From the NCBI GenBank assembly GCA_020543525.1, contig JAHYIO010000002.1, positions 310,001 through 374,000 on the forward strand: DNA of 64,000 nucleotides, given 5' to 3'. The notes beneath the pieces were generated by a model. The model was not told the DNA's origin. It did not search any database and saw only the letters and a program-made list of their open reading frames with translations. Origin of the DNA: Coriolopsis trogii (lineage: Eukaryota; Basidiomycota; Agaricomycetes; Polyporales; Polyporaceae). A program made the position numbers and the translations under genes. Of this stretch, positions 32,993-45,746 are shown piece after piece. Positions within the stretch are counted from its first letter, which is position 1, and each line of letters opens with the position of its first letter.

Positions 32993-34460
32993 GTTGCATG
33001 GACGCGCGCGGCGGGATCTCGGCTGGAGGGTATCTGTGCGGCGAATCTTCCGGATTGACGAGCTGTCTCTGTACAAGAAGTGGAATGCTAGGAATGCTGG
33101 TGGGGGTTTGTACATGTGGAATGCTGGTAGGTCTCTGTACATTTGGAAGGCCAGCGTCCGAATGGGCGCATTTGTCCTGCAATTCACACCGTGTGCCGGA
33201 GGACAGACTCAGAGACATGGTGAGGATACTCACCCAGAGACAGACTGCAGCGTACACCCAGGTGTCGTATCACACACAGCTCGCAGCTCGCAGCTCACGA
33301 ATGAGGCGTGCATGATGGGCGTCTACTGCACATACGCGACGCGCCGACATCGACGCGTCTTGTTTCTTGCCACCATGACCGCGGCCGCTCTGGACCACGG
33401 AAATACTTAAGGGCTACATATCTACTCAGACTCTCGCTGCCGCATCACCGGGCCTCTCTGACGTCTCAGCCTGCTCACTGGCCCGACGCGACTCTGGTAC
33501 CCACCCAATCGTCACCCGGACGCATCCCTCGCCACTGCCATCACCCGGCCACGAACTCGTCCTCTGGTTCTAGTGGAACACTCGCACCTTGCTCGGTGCG
33601 TGCCGTATGGTGACGGACGCTATCCGAGAGGACATGCCCGAGCAGTCGCACCACTGGCAGCTCAAAGCAGCGCTAGCGGTTCGCCTCCTCTGCGAGTGTC
33701 GAAGATGTCCACCGTGGGAGCATGGAAACTGAGGCACTGGCGACCCTTTGCTCTGACTCCCTCTCTTCCTGCACGGATCCCTGAACCAAGCAAAGGTACG
33801 TCAGCAATGAAAGCAACTGCTGCAGAGTGTGGGAGAGTACAGTATGTGGATGTTGTCGAATAGAGACTGTACTCACATAGCTGGCACGGCTGGAGCCGGC
33901 GTGGACGCACACACACCATAACCTTTGCCGTGAAGAACTCTCTTGCTCTTGCATGCCAGTACACATCTGCACCCGTCCGTTGAGAGCGCCGCGGAGATGA
34001 TGCGAATGAAAACGACGACGAACGACCAGGGAGGGGTGTGGGAAATGGCGATGACCGTCTGCATGAGATATCCCAACGTCCGTTGTCACCCTGTGGTGTG
34101 AATGCAAAGATGTGGAACATGGACGTGCCTGAAACTGCGTACAGGAGAACGTGTGGTGGCATGAATCTATGTCCCGCATCAATGCCGTTAACTTGAGAGG
34201 TGATGCAGCCCGGACCGGGGCAGAGGCATGTGGTGTGTAGATAGGAGAGTGAGTGCAATGTGCTGAGCTGCACAAGCCCCGAAGCCAGGGCAAGTGGCGC
34301 AGAGGGACCTGCGAAAGGCTGGGTAGGTCATAGTGATGGCTGTAAGCCGCTGCGTGCATTGATACGGGAATGGGTTGACATCCGAGGCAGGTGGGTGAAG
34401 GACGTTAGGCTGCATGTCGAGGAGATATATGGGAGTGTTGCACGGCTCACCTAGGAATAG
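32993..34460. other. Cassette left part, U2': no recognised gene
   Basis: A copy of 27,982-29,451. A 2-bp loss near 34,033 (GGGAGGGGTGTG against GGGAGAGGGTGTG-type) distinguishes it. Confidence 0.55.
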
Positions 34461-34462
34461 TC

Positions 34463-34718
34463 ATGGCGGAATATGTTGGGTCGACATGGTGCTGCAGATC
34501 AGAGGGCGGTTGGTCAACATGACAAGAGGGCACATTCAATCATCGAGGAGGTGGTCGTACGAGTGGTCCACAAACATGGGGGCAGATATCTTGGCGTGAA
34601 CCGAGTGCCTGCAGTTGCCGAGGATATGTTTGTGACTGTTGTCCCACATGTCCAAATGTTCGGGTATGCTCCATTTTCCGAAACCCCGCTCATTTCGCTT
34701 GCTTGCTTGCATAATCAA
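34463..34718 (+). pseudogene. 84-codon ORF copy U2', frameshifted
   Basis: Homologous to 29,452-29,706. Losses at TGTTGGGTCGAC (one G), AGGGCACATTC (one G) and CCGAAACCCC (one G) break the frame. Confidence 0.55.
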
Positions 34719-34794
34719 TTCTTACGTTTCAAACGGCATTGTCCAAGATAGGTGCAGCAGTGCACTGTTCAAGCTCAGATAACTATAGGTAAAC

Positions 34795-34995
34795 AACACG
34801 AACTAGTTCTCAAATTCAGAGAGGGGTCTTGAGGGTGAGCAGCCGACTTGCAGAGTTGCAGCAGTGCCGCACCTCCTCGTGTCCTCAATTAAGTTTGGTC
34901 TGCTTGCATCTTCCGGGGTCGGTGTGCAGCGTCAGCGCTCCTGCTGTGCCAGCAGCGCTTCAGCCGTGGCTCCTTCCTCCACGCCCGTGTCCTCA
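34795..34995. other. Local insertion with duplicated edges, only in U2'
   Basis: The 3' end of the 235-aa gene is rearranged. The phrase CGTGTCCTCAATTAAGTTTGG occurs near 34,880, and CGTGTCCTCAATAATTTGG near 34,990. Between them lies about 100 bp seen nowhere else in the window (CTTGCATCTTCCGGGGTCGG onward). The preceding stretch GAGTTGCAGCAGTGCCGCACC is also unique. It could be a filled double-strand break or an assembly chimera. Confidence 0.6.
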
Positions 34996-35614
34996 ATAAT
35001 TTGGCACTCTTAGGGCCGTTCCACTGGTAGCGAGTCTTCTTCAGCTGCCCATGCTCGTCATAGCGTGGAAGCCGCCGTCCAATATCGCGCCGGCCATAGT
35101 TGAGAGGTGGGGCAGGGAAGAGCGGACCTGGAGCAGCTGCCCGTGCATTCAACCTTGCATCAGCGACCTCTTCATCGGATGCACGTGTGAAGTAGAGCCG
35201 GTTAGTGTTGAGAAGGCAGAGGAGAGTGCGCATCTCATGCGTCCGCATCTTGCTCGGGTTACGGAAGATGTATTCCGGCGGCCATCCAACCAATTTCAGC
35301 CGGTGCGGCATGAAAATGAAGTCACGGAAGTCTGTGACTGTCCAATGCATTTTCGCATCACGGTCTCCAGAAGCATCGGCTGTGCAACGGCATGTGAGCG
35401 TGACATCCCGGGCGCTGTAGAGAATATACGGATACATACCAAGTGCGGCATTCATGCGGGAGCGCAAGGATCCACGTATTGCTCCGGTCTGAGTGGCATA
35501 TTGCCGTTGGATGGTTGGATGAGAGGCAGGGATGGGTGATGGGCTGGTGCCGTCCGGTGCAGAGAATCTGAGAGGAACAGTCTGAAGCATCTCCGGATTA
35601 TGCTGAGACCTCAA
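34889..35614 (-). pseudogene. Hypothetical 235-aa protein, copy U2', altered C-terminus
   Basis: Identical to the U1 protein over the globular part through GPKSAK, then changed by an indel and the local insertion to LLRTRAWRKEPRLKRCWHSR onward (241 codons in all). The native acidic C-terminus is lost. Confidence 0.6.
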
Positions 35615-35709
35615 ACAATGAGGCTGCCGAGTATTTAACAGATGGGAGGACAGGCAAAAGGTATATGTTTGCTATTGGAACAGAGTGAACGGACCAGCTC
35701 TGTGTGAAG

Positions 35710-36165
35710 ATGCTGATCTTTGTGAAGACCCTGGCAGGCAAGACAATTGCCCTCGAGGTCATTATCTGCCAAATTTGCGCTACTCTGAGTTTCTGAATTC
35801 ATGTCTACAGCACAATTATGGTCAACACTGTAGACAGTCTTCAGTGCATTGTTTATCACCGCTTGTGCACACTGGTACTACCAGCCTCTGTTTGCCATCT
35901 CATGCCCAGGGAGCACAACGGCAGCCTGTGATCTCATCCAGGCCAATAGTGCAAATCGCTTCACAAGACACCAAAAATAAACATGGAGCGGACCAAGGGC
36001 TGCATGAAACACTCGCTTCGCTTCAGGCTGCTTCTTTCTCGCCTGTTCAATATTGAGAGCCGGCCATGTACACACGCATGTCCGCCGGCAAGTCAAGAAC
36101 CACATTGCCCCTTCAATCAGAAGGGAATCTATTTATGAGATGGTCGGCAAACCAGTGTGACAATC
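35710..36165 (+). pseudogene. Ubiquitin-derived relic, copy U2'
   Basis: ATG 35,710 gives the same 17-residue ubiquitin start (MLIFVKTLAGKTIALEV), followed by the same break. Class-beta marker CCAGCTCTGTG just upstream. Confidence 0.6.
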
Positions 36166-37749
36166 CAAAACCTGGCAATCCAGCAGTCAACCGCTGCGCA
36201 GCAGGGCCAACTGGTGTGGTTGAAAGTACGTACACTAGCAGACAAGATATCTCACCTGCAATCCTTTCTCTTCAGGCATCCCGGATCCCAGGCTTCTGTG
36301 CCTCGGAGCCTGTCCCTGTCCTGCACTGTGCTGTGTGTCGGTCGTCAGTTTAGACTTGGTCTCTGGTGCTACATTCCAATGCCGAGACGCAGTCCTGGTC
36401 GGCCGGAAAATGAATTGAATATGAGTGGAATGGTCAGGGAAGCAAAATGAGCGGAGTGCGTGAGTGAATTGCTTAGCGAGACAGAGACAGACACACCGCT
36501 TGTGAGAAGAAGACGGAGAGGTCAGAGAAGACCATGCCCGGCGCGCGCAATTTTCGGTCGACTGCTATTGCTACCAACTACACGGGGAGTCTAAACTCTG
36601 CTCCATCCGAGTCGCGTGCGTCGGCGGAACAACAGGGGCACATGGAGAGCCCTGACAAGCACAGAATATGTAGAGTCAAAGTCGTCCAGCAATTACGAGC
36701 AAGGCACGAGCAACCAAGCGAACCGAGGAGTAGCACGAGAAGTACGAGGCGAGACGGAGCGCGTACTGCGCGCCGGCGTCACGAACATCATGGGCGTAAT
36801 GAGCAAAGTGCTCGTGGACATAGCGTGATCACCGTACTCGGACCGGACACATAGTGCGAACCAGATGGAGGCCGCCATCCTGACCTGCTCTGACACATTG
36901 GCATCTGGTCCGTGCACGAGCGGCGGACCATTTAGGACGGGAGAAAGCAGAGAGTGAGGACCCATCCCTCGTCCTCGTGTGTCTCTACTTTGCCCGTGAG
37001 GTTGGCCCAGCATGGGCTGCTATGTGAGTTGTGAGCACTCGTCGTCTGCATACACGAATCTAGGCGTACTGACTGGCTGTGATAGCCCTGCCCGTCTGTC
37101 TCATTGTCGACGAGGCTTCATCGGATGACGACTCTGGTGAGCGTCGCATTCGTCGTCACAAAGGCTTCCATCTCACTCACTGATATTGCACGCAGCGGCG
37201 TCGTCTCACCCTTGACCCCGCAACAATGGGACGCCGCGGCGCGGGGGACACGATCAGTGTTCGGTTCGTATCTTGTTACCGACTCCGTATTGATCAATCT
37301 CGCTGACGGTCCGAGATTGTCAGAGAAACGGCAGGACTCGGCACCGTCCTGATCTGCCTGAGCTCCGACAACGTCCGCTGGGATGGGGAACGTAAGCGTT
37401 CCGATTCAAGTTGAAAGAGCAGAATTCATACGTACTTGTCTTGACCGGTCTCTAGAGCCCTGACCGTTTCGTTGCCGACGAGGCTACATCGGATGACAAC
37501 TCTGGTGAGTGCCGCGTACCGTGTGACGGAAGGTGTTGTCTCATTACGGCTACGTGCAGTGGTCGTCCTGGAGTGGGCCCACAATGACGGGATCGGGCCT
37601 GCCACGTTTGCCGCGGACTCGGAGTCGTTCCGTGCGTATCTCGCTGAGCGCGTGTGTATTAATGTCTGACTGTCTACACAGGTGGAGGAGACGGCACGAC
37701 ACCGTCCTGATCTGTCTGAGCTCCGACGACGTCGAGGGTCCGAGCCGCG
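36166..37749. other. Cassette middle part, U2': short ORFs and diverged tandem pair
   Basis: Near-identical to 20,211-21,800 of U1. It has no indel cluster, unlike U2. It contains the diverged pair at 37,085-37,735. Confidence 0.5.
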
Positions 37750-39557
37750 CCGTCCTTCACGTGTACGTACCTTGATTCCCATACAGGTTCCCAAGTAGTA
37801 CGTGGCGACGGCGCGTGGATGAGTCCGGGGACTGAACGTGTGCCAGCGCATCAAGCCGTCCGCACAGAAGCATGGCGACAGCACCTGACGCGAGGTAGAC
37901 ACGGACGATCTGGTCGGGCATGTCAGGCAGAGGATTCTCCGTGTTCGTCATAGGGTCCCGAAGGGATCGCAGAGGGGTGGGTGAGCGCGAGTGCCGTGGA
38001 GCAAGTAGACACTGGTGGCGCTGGCACGAGCTCTGTGACAGAGGGTATGAGGCAGGCGTGTGCAAAGGTGTCGAGGCCACAAGTCGTGATCATGAGCTGC
38101 ATCGTCTGGGCGTTCTTGCCGCCGTTGTCGGGGAAGAACTCGTAAGTCGCCGTCGCCGCACCAGGGGGCGCTCCGCAGCGGAATACCAACGCTGCTTCTG
38201 CATGTGGAGCCGAGACCACGCGCACGGCCTTGGGCGGTGTATGGTCTTTGATCGTTGCTTGAGAATGCGAGCGGAGGTGTCGTCGAAGATGGCGCTGTAC
38301 GGCTTGACGGAAGGGGTGACGGAACCGATGTTGTCGCCATAGCTGACGGCCCACGTTTCCAGATGTGAGAGGCGCAGAAGACGTTGGTGACAACACCCAT
38401 GGTCTCTGCCTTGCGGGAGGCCATGTCGTGAACGGCACCCATGGCGGGGTGCTGGCGGAACGTGTCGGCGGTGCCTGTATACTCGTACGGATGTAGACCT
38501 TCTCGAGGTTTCCAATGGCATGAGACTGACGTGAATGGACAAGAATGATGCGGGAAAGGGCACGCACCGTCAAGACGCTGCTGACCTGCGTGTTTGCTAC
38601 TTTGCAATAAGCCACCGGGCATAAGAGACGGGCGACTCCTGGGGCTGGGAAAGAGCGAGGGAGGAAAGCTGGCGGTTGATCATCGTGACGGTACCGCAAG
38701 AGAGAGAGTACGACGGTAGAGTTGGCGTCCTGGAGACAAGTGCTCGCTCATGTCTGCGGCTAGAGCGCTGTTAGTCCGCGGGCGTGCTGTGCTCGAATGA
38801 CTTCAGCTTCTCCTCCCGAGGGGAACACGGACGTACGTACGTTCTCGCGCGAATCGTGTTCGTCTCGACGTCCTCGTCCATGCTCTTCGCCGGGTACCGG
38901 TGGGACGCTCATGGCACTGCGGTTGCGATCCTTGCAAATGAGGAGGAGGAGGATGTCCTCGTCCGTGTACGGCGCCTTGATGGCTCGGATATTGACCTGT
39001 CTTAGTCTGTAGGTTAAAGAAAGTCCGCTAGGCACACTCCTCGCAACATACCCACGGTCGCGCGGCTTTGGCGACACTGGTCCCGCGCATTCCGCTGACG
39101 TCCGGTAGGAATATGGCGAGATGAAGATGTTGTATGTGGGGAGCATTCAGGGAGGAAGCTTGCATACAGTACGGATAGGGCGGATGCCTTCAGGGCTAGC
39201 TGCGACAATGTGGGATACAGCTCAGTGTCGGGACCCAGTTCGTGTGTGGCAACAGCGAGGGTGAGGTCTCGGAGCGAGGATGGGACAAGGCGCCTGTGCG
39301 AAGCTCTGCGCCTCCAGCTCTTCAAGTCCATTGGCATGAAGCTGGCGGTCGTCTTCGCCTTCATGCGCGGACCGGGACGGCAGTGGCAGAAGGCGAGGGG
39401 CGGGGGGAGAAGTCGAGCGTCGTGTGGCAGGCGCGAAGTCGACGGCGGCATCCGTGCGTGGGCCGTGGGCCGTCTCGAGATTCCGCGCATGAGGTGGAGC
39501 TGGATGGACGACGTCAGTCAAGAGAGAAGGCGCGGGCGCTGCCGTTCGCTGGCGTCG
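37750..39557 (-). pseudogene. Decayed unassigned coding region, U2'
   Basis: Almost identical to 21,800-23,609 of U1, with the same frame changes between coding-like minus-strand peptides. The shared damage means the decay happened before the array expanded. Confidence 0.4.
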
Positions 39558-39881
39558 GAGCTCAAGGATGCCAGATATATTCATCACACACGCCCACTAC
39601 TGGAGTCTCTAACGGCATCATCGGCTCAACCTGTTGCACAGCATCTGCGGTTGGTATCGGTCCTCGGCAGTGCTGTGCACTTATGTACTCGACCACAATT
39701 AGCTATAAGGATTCACTCACGCCGTCCGAAACCCTCTCACACTCGACCACTACCTTGGACACCGATAGCAACCTGGTAAGTTGGATGGTTCAAGTGTGCA
39801 TCTGCTGCTGACGTCTCTTCCTCATGGAGGTTTGATTATGTTTCTCTCGCGTTAGTGAGTGTAGTCAGCAACAAGCAAATT

Positions 39882-40341
39882 ATGTCCATGATTCTGATGG
39901 TTCGTGCACAGACGCTTGCCGTGCTTGCTGGCATCGGTTTCGCGGTGTACAGCGTGAGGAGAGCCATGTCCGGCGCTGTAGACGCTACAAAAGACTCGTG
40001 AGTTCGCGACTGTGCAAAGCATTGGGACATTGACCCGACTCGGACTGTGAACTTCAGGTTGAAGAACAAGGGCTTGAACGTCTCCAAACACGGCCTCTCG
40101 GTCAAGACCGACAAGAGGTTCGACCGGGAGCAGTATCTGGACGCTACGCAGCGGTCAGTTCGTTGGTCTTCGTTTACGGCCTTACTGACGTGCAGGTTGC
40201 ACTTACAGGGGATTCATCAAAGCGTACAACGCATCCTCCGGAGGCAACCAGGCCCTGAAAGCTACTCCGTCGTCAGACTCGGAGCAGGGGTCGGGTAAAA
40301 AGCACAAAATCTGGCGTCGGAGGGAGACCGTGGAGAAGTGA
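39882..40341 (+). CDS. Small single-pass membrane protein 'SMP', copy U3
   Basis: Same exons, introns and predicted protein as the U2 copy; intact. With U1 and U2 it makes three apparently functional copies. Confidence 0.62.
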
Positions 40342-40544
40342 AAGCTCCTCGTTCCTCCTGTACTCCTCCGCAGACCTCACTTCTTGGCAGATTCCGGGAC
40401 TTGGGCATTGATGTTAGGCGGACTCTTACGGACTATAAACTGTATCCAATATATAACTATTGACCCGTCCGCTGCGTTGATTCGCGAGACTTAACCATCG
40501 GGCCTCCGCTGCATCGCTCTCCAGATGAGGACAGATGGTTCCCA

Positions 40545-41652
40545 CACTATGGCGCAAAATACCCTTAGTTTCTCGCGGTTGTACCTTGAGAAATGTCCGT
40601 TCACCGGTAGCACCCTCTGTTTTGGTACAAACTGGTGATTGTGTGGTCGCGCCCTTACCCTGCATTTCTACAGCAACACCCTCATCGGCTCTTTCCGGCG
40701 CTTTGAGACTCCGCTTCAATGGACTTGGAGTCGCAATTTGCAGTTGCCTCCTGCTCATCGACGTCCTCCTCGCAGCTCGCTCAAGCCTGTCGACGTCGTC
40801 ACTAGTCTATCGGGCGGTGTGGCATTCTGTTATATCTCTCTGTTTGGATCTGGACACCTTCTCTGGGCTGCAATCAGTGCTCGTCTGGGACTGGGACTAT
40901 CTGATACCTGGGAACTCGTCGCTATCTGGTGTCTGGGAGGCTAAACTTATGGCTGAGCTCTCTCTTCTCCGGTTCTGGCCCCTAGCTACAACTTGGCTTC
41001 TGTGGATCTCAGGCTTTGCTCCATGCTAGTATCCAGCCCCGCTCGCATAACAGTCTTCATGCTGGCAGTGACTGGTACGTTTACGAAGTTTGGTATGATA
41101 GGTTGTAGATACTGATGAGTGCCAGCAGGGGGACGACGTCTTGTGCCGCAAATCGACTAGGGTAGCAACAGGCAGCGGCTATGTAGTAAGTGATTGTCTT
41201 GTAAGCTCACCAGGTCCTGGCGCTAGTGCATGGCTATCATGCAAGAGGACGAGGGAAGGGAGCCGTTGACACCGGCCAGGATGAGGTGGTGCATTCCTGC
41301 CTGGTACAGTCTACGTTGTTGGCGCGCCAATGGACCTGTTAGCTATGGGTTGTGTGTCCAACATGTTTTGTACTACGTTCACATACGCTCCATGTTCCAT
41401 ATTCAATAGAATATGTCATCTATGTTGCAATATGTATTGGTGTGCCAGCGTACCTGATACCGAGGTGGAACCGTGCATTTTCCACAATCAGCAGTAACAG
41501 AACGTCCTTTTTTGCGTGTCTCATTTCGCTGTTGATTTTTCAGGGTACAAAACCAAATGCTAACCTCGTATTTTCAGAGGTTTGCAGTGAATATCCTGGG
41601 TTACACAAGTGATATTTACAGTGGGAAATCACCGGTGGCAAAGCCCATAGTG
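40545..41652. mobile_element. Non-autonomous CACTA-like element, 1,108 bp (U3)
   Basis: The same element at the same site with the same 3-bp CCA flanks as at 24,597. It differs by one inserted G (ACCGGCCAGG against ACCGCCAGG). Identity of position means it was duplicated with the unit, not inserted twice. Confidence 0.78.
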
Positions 41653-42147
41653 CCAGATGTCCCTCGTCGTTCCGAGGTTGTCGGCGGAGAGTTGAGTCGA
41701 TGATGTGCGGCCCGCCCAATGTCGAACGCGGACATCTGTCCGCAGAGCTGATGGGCATCAAGCATCGTAGCTACCACCATGCACGTCTGCGCACTCACGT
41801 TCATGCTCCTCAGCGTTTGGGATTAACTCTGCATAGCTCGCCCTTCTACTGATGGTGATGCCAACAAGCTCGAATTCGGTGAGCATGCAGTCGGACGCGC
41901 GACCACTTGTTCGCCCATCTCCTTTTTTCTTCCGTCCCCTCACCTCAAGCCCTGGCCGACCGCGCGACGGAGGCTGAGAGCTTCGGCAGTGGCAGACGGC
42001 GTGAGACGAGCGTTTTCATTCATTTGGGCGAGCCGGTGTCGTTGAAGACGCGTGCAAGAGGCGCAGTGGCTTTCTTCTTTTCATTTTCCTCCATCTACCC
42101 GTTGGCTTTTTTCTTCATCTCCTCCTCTCTTGGTTGCTTGTCTCACC

Positions 42148-44254
42148 ATGGCCGACGACAACGTTGCCGACATCCTCTCGCCGACGAGCCCTTCGATGGC
42201 CAGCGCAGTCTTTGGCAGTGCGCCACGCCCCCGCCGGCCAAGCACCCCCAAGTCGCCGCCAGCAGGCCTCTCGCAGCCTGGGACCCCTTCTCGAGTAGAG
42301 AAAGCCCTGCCGACTGTCCCAAGGTCCACGCCAGCGAAGTCGTCCATGCACAAGAAGCCCCTGCCGCGCCCACAACCTGGCAAGAGGCCCGACAGTCCTG
42401 ACGTCGATGTCATCTTAGCACGCACCCCGCGCCCGCGACGCAAGTCCTCAGTCACGTTCAACAACCCTCCTATCGCCAAGGGGAAGGCGGGGGCGTCAGG
42501 AGCGGTGCCGTCGAGCTGGAAGGGCCCGAAAGGCCAGGACGACGAAGATGAGTCTCTCATCTCGGGGTACGGCGAAGCGCTTCAGAAGGACGAGGGGAGT
42601 GATGATGAGGGGAGCGAGTCGGACTCGAGCATCGACATACACACTCCTTTACCGTACGTCCCCTTCTACGATATCATTGATCCATTTGTCGGCCTAAGCA
42701 CCACACATAGCCACCTCATGTTCCGCGATGGCTTGCTGTCACCTCGGTCGAAGCTCCTGCCCGGCGGGGGAACCTCGACGCTCTCCTTATACATCGAAGA
42801 GAACGACGAGGAGCAGGGGAAGCGCGCGAATAGCGTTCTTAGTTTGGCTTCGACAGGTACGTCTAACACGCGGTGTTCCTGGTTGGCGAGATCGAAGTGC
42901 TCACGCCTTCGGATGGATTGTAGCGACCAGCACCATGACCAAGTCTGGGATCTTCAGAGATCCTCGAGACACTGAACGGCGAAGGAACAGGCATCGGGAT
43001 CAGACCCTCCTCCGTGCCGGAATGGGCCTCACTACGGGGCTCGGATGGAGCGACAGTGAAGACGAGGATGCGCCCTCACTACTCACCCGACGGCTCATCA
43101 CCACAAACAGTTCGCGCCAAACGTCCATGTACTCGTCGATGTCTCGCGCGCCGTCTCAGCTTTCCAAGTCGACGTCCGTCGGGAACTTGTCCAACGCGCC
43201 TCCGTCCTACTCTCCCGGGCCTCGCCCAGGCGCAAGACGGCTCTCTAGGTCCACGTCGACCAGTTTCACCCAGAGTCGTCTGAGCACCGCGGACACGGAA
43301 AGCATCATGTCCATAGAGGCGCTTCGTCCTACGCGGAGCCGCACGCAGTCGAACGCGTCCGCAAGCTCGATTGTGTCCAGTGCCTCGCGCGACTCAAGCG
43401 GTCCAGCACAGTCAGTGACGAGCTCGCAGGCTACTAGTTCTTCTCGCGCGACTGTTCCGCGTCCGCTCCGTCTCCCGCAGACCGCAGGGACACTGCCGCC
43501 CTCGGTCACACGAACCACCTCCGCCATTGCGGAATCCCGTCCCCCAGTGACCTCCGCGAGCACGAGGATCGCGAGCACGGGCGGCGTGGCACGCCCGCGC
43601 AACCGCACACTTTCCAACCCTGGCTCCCGCCCAACGAACGTGTCCACGTCCTCCCGCCCCTCGGCATCCTCGCGCATCGTGCCCCCGCGCTCGGTCTCGA
43701 CGTCCGTCATGGCCCCTGTTCGGTCGTTGTCGTCCTCGGTGAGCGCGGGCGCGCTCGCGAGTCGCAGCCACGACCCGTTGTCCGAGTTCCCGCTGCCTCC
43801 GTCTTCGCCTATCCCACCGTTCGCGGGTCGCCTGAGCGCGAATACGGCGACGTCACCGGTGGCGGCTCCAGGGGTGGGTCCTATGGGACGTCCCGTGCTG
43901 AACACGGTGGGGACGGGGACGGGGATGGTGTGTTGCATGGACGCGCGCGGCGGGATCTCGGCTGGAGGGTATCTGTGCGGCGAATCTTCCGGATTGACGA
44001 GCTGTCTCTGTACAAGAAGTGGAATGCTAGGAATGCTGGTGGGGGTTTGTACATGTGGAATGCTGGTAGGTCTCTGTACATTTGGAAGGCCAGCGTCCGA
44101 ATGGGCGCATTTGTCCTGCAATTCACACCGTGTGCCGGAGGACAGACTCAGAGACATGGTGAGGATACTCACCCAGAGACAGACTGCAGCGTACACCCAG
44201 GTGTCGTATCACACACAGCTCGCAGCTCGCAGCTCACGAATGAGGCGTGCATGA
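42148..44254 (+). pseudogene. Gene X copy U3, native C-terminus lost, chimeric tail
   Basis: Starts at ATG 42,148 and has both introns, with the class-beta first intron. It joins the cassette at 43,932 after the same 30-bp loss as U1. Unlike U2 it keeps the A in TATGGGACGTCC, so the frame runs into the same chimeric tail and stops at 44,254. A protein could be made, but without the conserved C-terminus found in U4. Confidence 0.73.
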
Positions 44255-45402
44255 TGGGCGTCTACTGCACATACGCGACGCGCCGACATCGACGCGTCTT
44301 GTTTCTTGCCACCATGACCGCGGCCGCTCTGGACCACGGAAATACTTAAGGGCTACATATCTACTCAGACTCTCGCTGCCGCATCACCGGGCCTCTCTGA
44401 CGTCTCAGCCTGCTCACTGGCCCGACGCGACTCTGGTACCCACCCAATCGTCACCCGGACGCATCCCTCGCCACTGCCATCACCCGGCCACGAACTCGTC
44501 CTCTGGTTCTAGTGGAACACTCGCACCTTGCTCGGTGCGTGCCGTATGGTGACGGACGCTATCCGAGAGGACATGCCCGAGCAGTCGCACCACTGGCAGC
44601 TCAAAGCAGCGCTAGCGGTTCGCCTCCTCTGCGAGTGTCGAAGATGTCCACCGTGGGAGCATGGAAACTGAGGCACTGGCGACCCTTTGCTCTGACTCCC
44701 TCTCTTCCTGCACGGATCCCTGAACCAAGCAAAGGTACGTCAGCAATGAAAGCAACTGCTGCAGAGTGTGGGAGAGTACAGTATGTGGATGTTGTCGAAT
44801 AGAGACTGTACTCACATAGCTGGCACGGCTGGAGCCGGCGTGGACGCACACACACCATAACCTTTGCCGTGAAGAACTCTCTTGCTCTTGCATGCCAGTA
44901 CACATCTGCACCCGTCCGTTGAGAGCGCCGCGGAGATGATGCGAATGAAAACGACGACGAACGACCAGGGAGAGGGTGTGGGAAATGGCGATGACCGTCT
45001 GCATGAGATATCCCAACGTCCGTTGTCACCCTGTGGTGTGAATGCAAAGATGTGGAACATGGACGTGCCTGAAACTGCGTACAGGAGAACGTGTGGTGGC
45101 ATGAATCTATGTCCCGCATCAATGCCGTTAACTTGAGAGGTGATGCAGCCCGGACCGGGGCAGAGGCATGTGGTGTGTAGATAGGAGAGTGAGTGCAATG
45201 TGCTGAGCTGCACAAGCCCCGAAGCCAGGGCAAGTGGCGCAGAGGGACCTGCGAAAGGCTGGGTAGGTCATAGTGATGGCTGTAAGCCGCTGCGTGCATT
45301 GATACGGGAATGGGTTGACATCCGAGGCAGGTGGGTGAAGGACGTTAGGCTGCATGTCGAGGAGATATATGGGAGTGTTGCACGGCTCACCTAGGAATAG
45401 TC
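43932..45402. other. Cassette left part, U3: no recognised gene
   Basis: A copy of 27,982-29,451, class beta, without the single-base loss seen there. Confidence 0.55.
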
Positions 45403-45657
45403 ATGGCGGAATATGTTGGGGTCGACATGGTGCTGCAGATCAGAGGGCGGTTGGTCAACATGACAAGAGGGCAGCATTCAATCATCGAGGAGGTGGTCGT
45501 ACGAGTGGTCCACAAACATGGGGGCAGATATCTTGGCGTGAACCGAGTGCCTGCAGTTGCCGAGGATATGTTTGTGACTGTTGTCCCACATGTCCAAATG
45601 TTCGGGTATGCTCCATTTTCCGAGAACCCCGCTCATTTCGCTTGCTTGCTTGCATAA
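45403..45657 (+). CDS. 84-codon ORF of the cassette, copy U3
   Basis: Same as 29,452-29,706 with one substitution (VIEEV to IIEEV region). Uninterrupted; no family recognised; coding unproven. Confidence 0.3.
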   Translation: MAEYVGVDMVLQIRGRLVNMTRGQHSIIEEVVVRVVHKHGGRYLGVNRVPAVAEDMFVTVVPHVQMFGYAPFSENPAHFACLLA

Positions 45658-45746
45658 TCAATTCTTACGTTTCAAACGGCATTGTCCAAGATAGGTGCAG
45701 CAGTGCACCGTTCAAGCTCAGATAACTATAGGTAAACAACCACGAA

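Larger units (their letters stand above)
32931..39557 (+). repeat. Array segment U2' (cassette only)
   Basis: Begins inside the gene X 3' region (AGGGGTGGGTCCTATGGG) and runs through the full cassette to the start of U3. There is no SMP gene and no gene X body. The sequence class is beta, like U2. Confidence 0.9.

Noticed and set aside
32322..33257. A 311-codon minus-strand frame across the U2/U2' junction
   Set aside because: It exists only because two segments were joined; both halves are unrelated non-gene frames in the other units.
43207..44196. A 329-codon antisense frame over gene X (also shorter versions in U1, U2 and U4)
   Set aside because: A shadow of the GC-rich Ser/Arg coding strand. 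It crosses the chimeric junction, and its gene X part disappears in the old relic.
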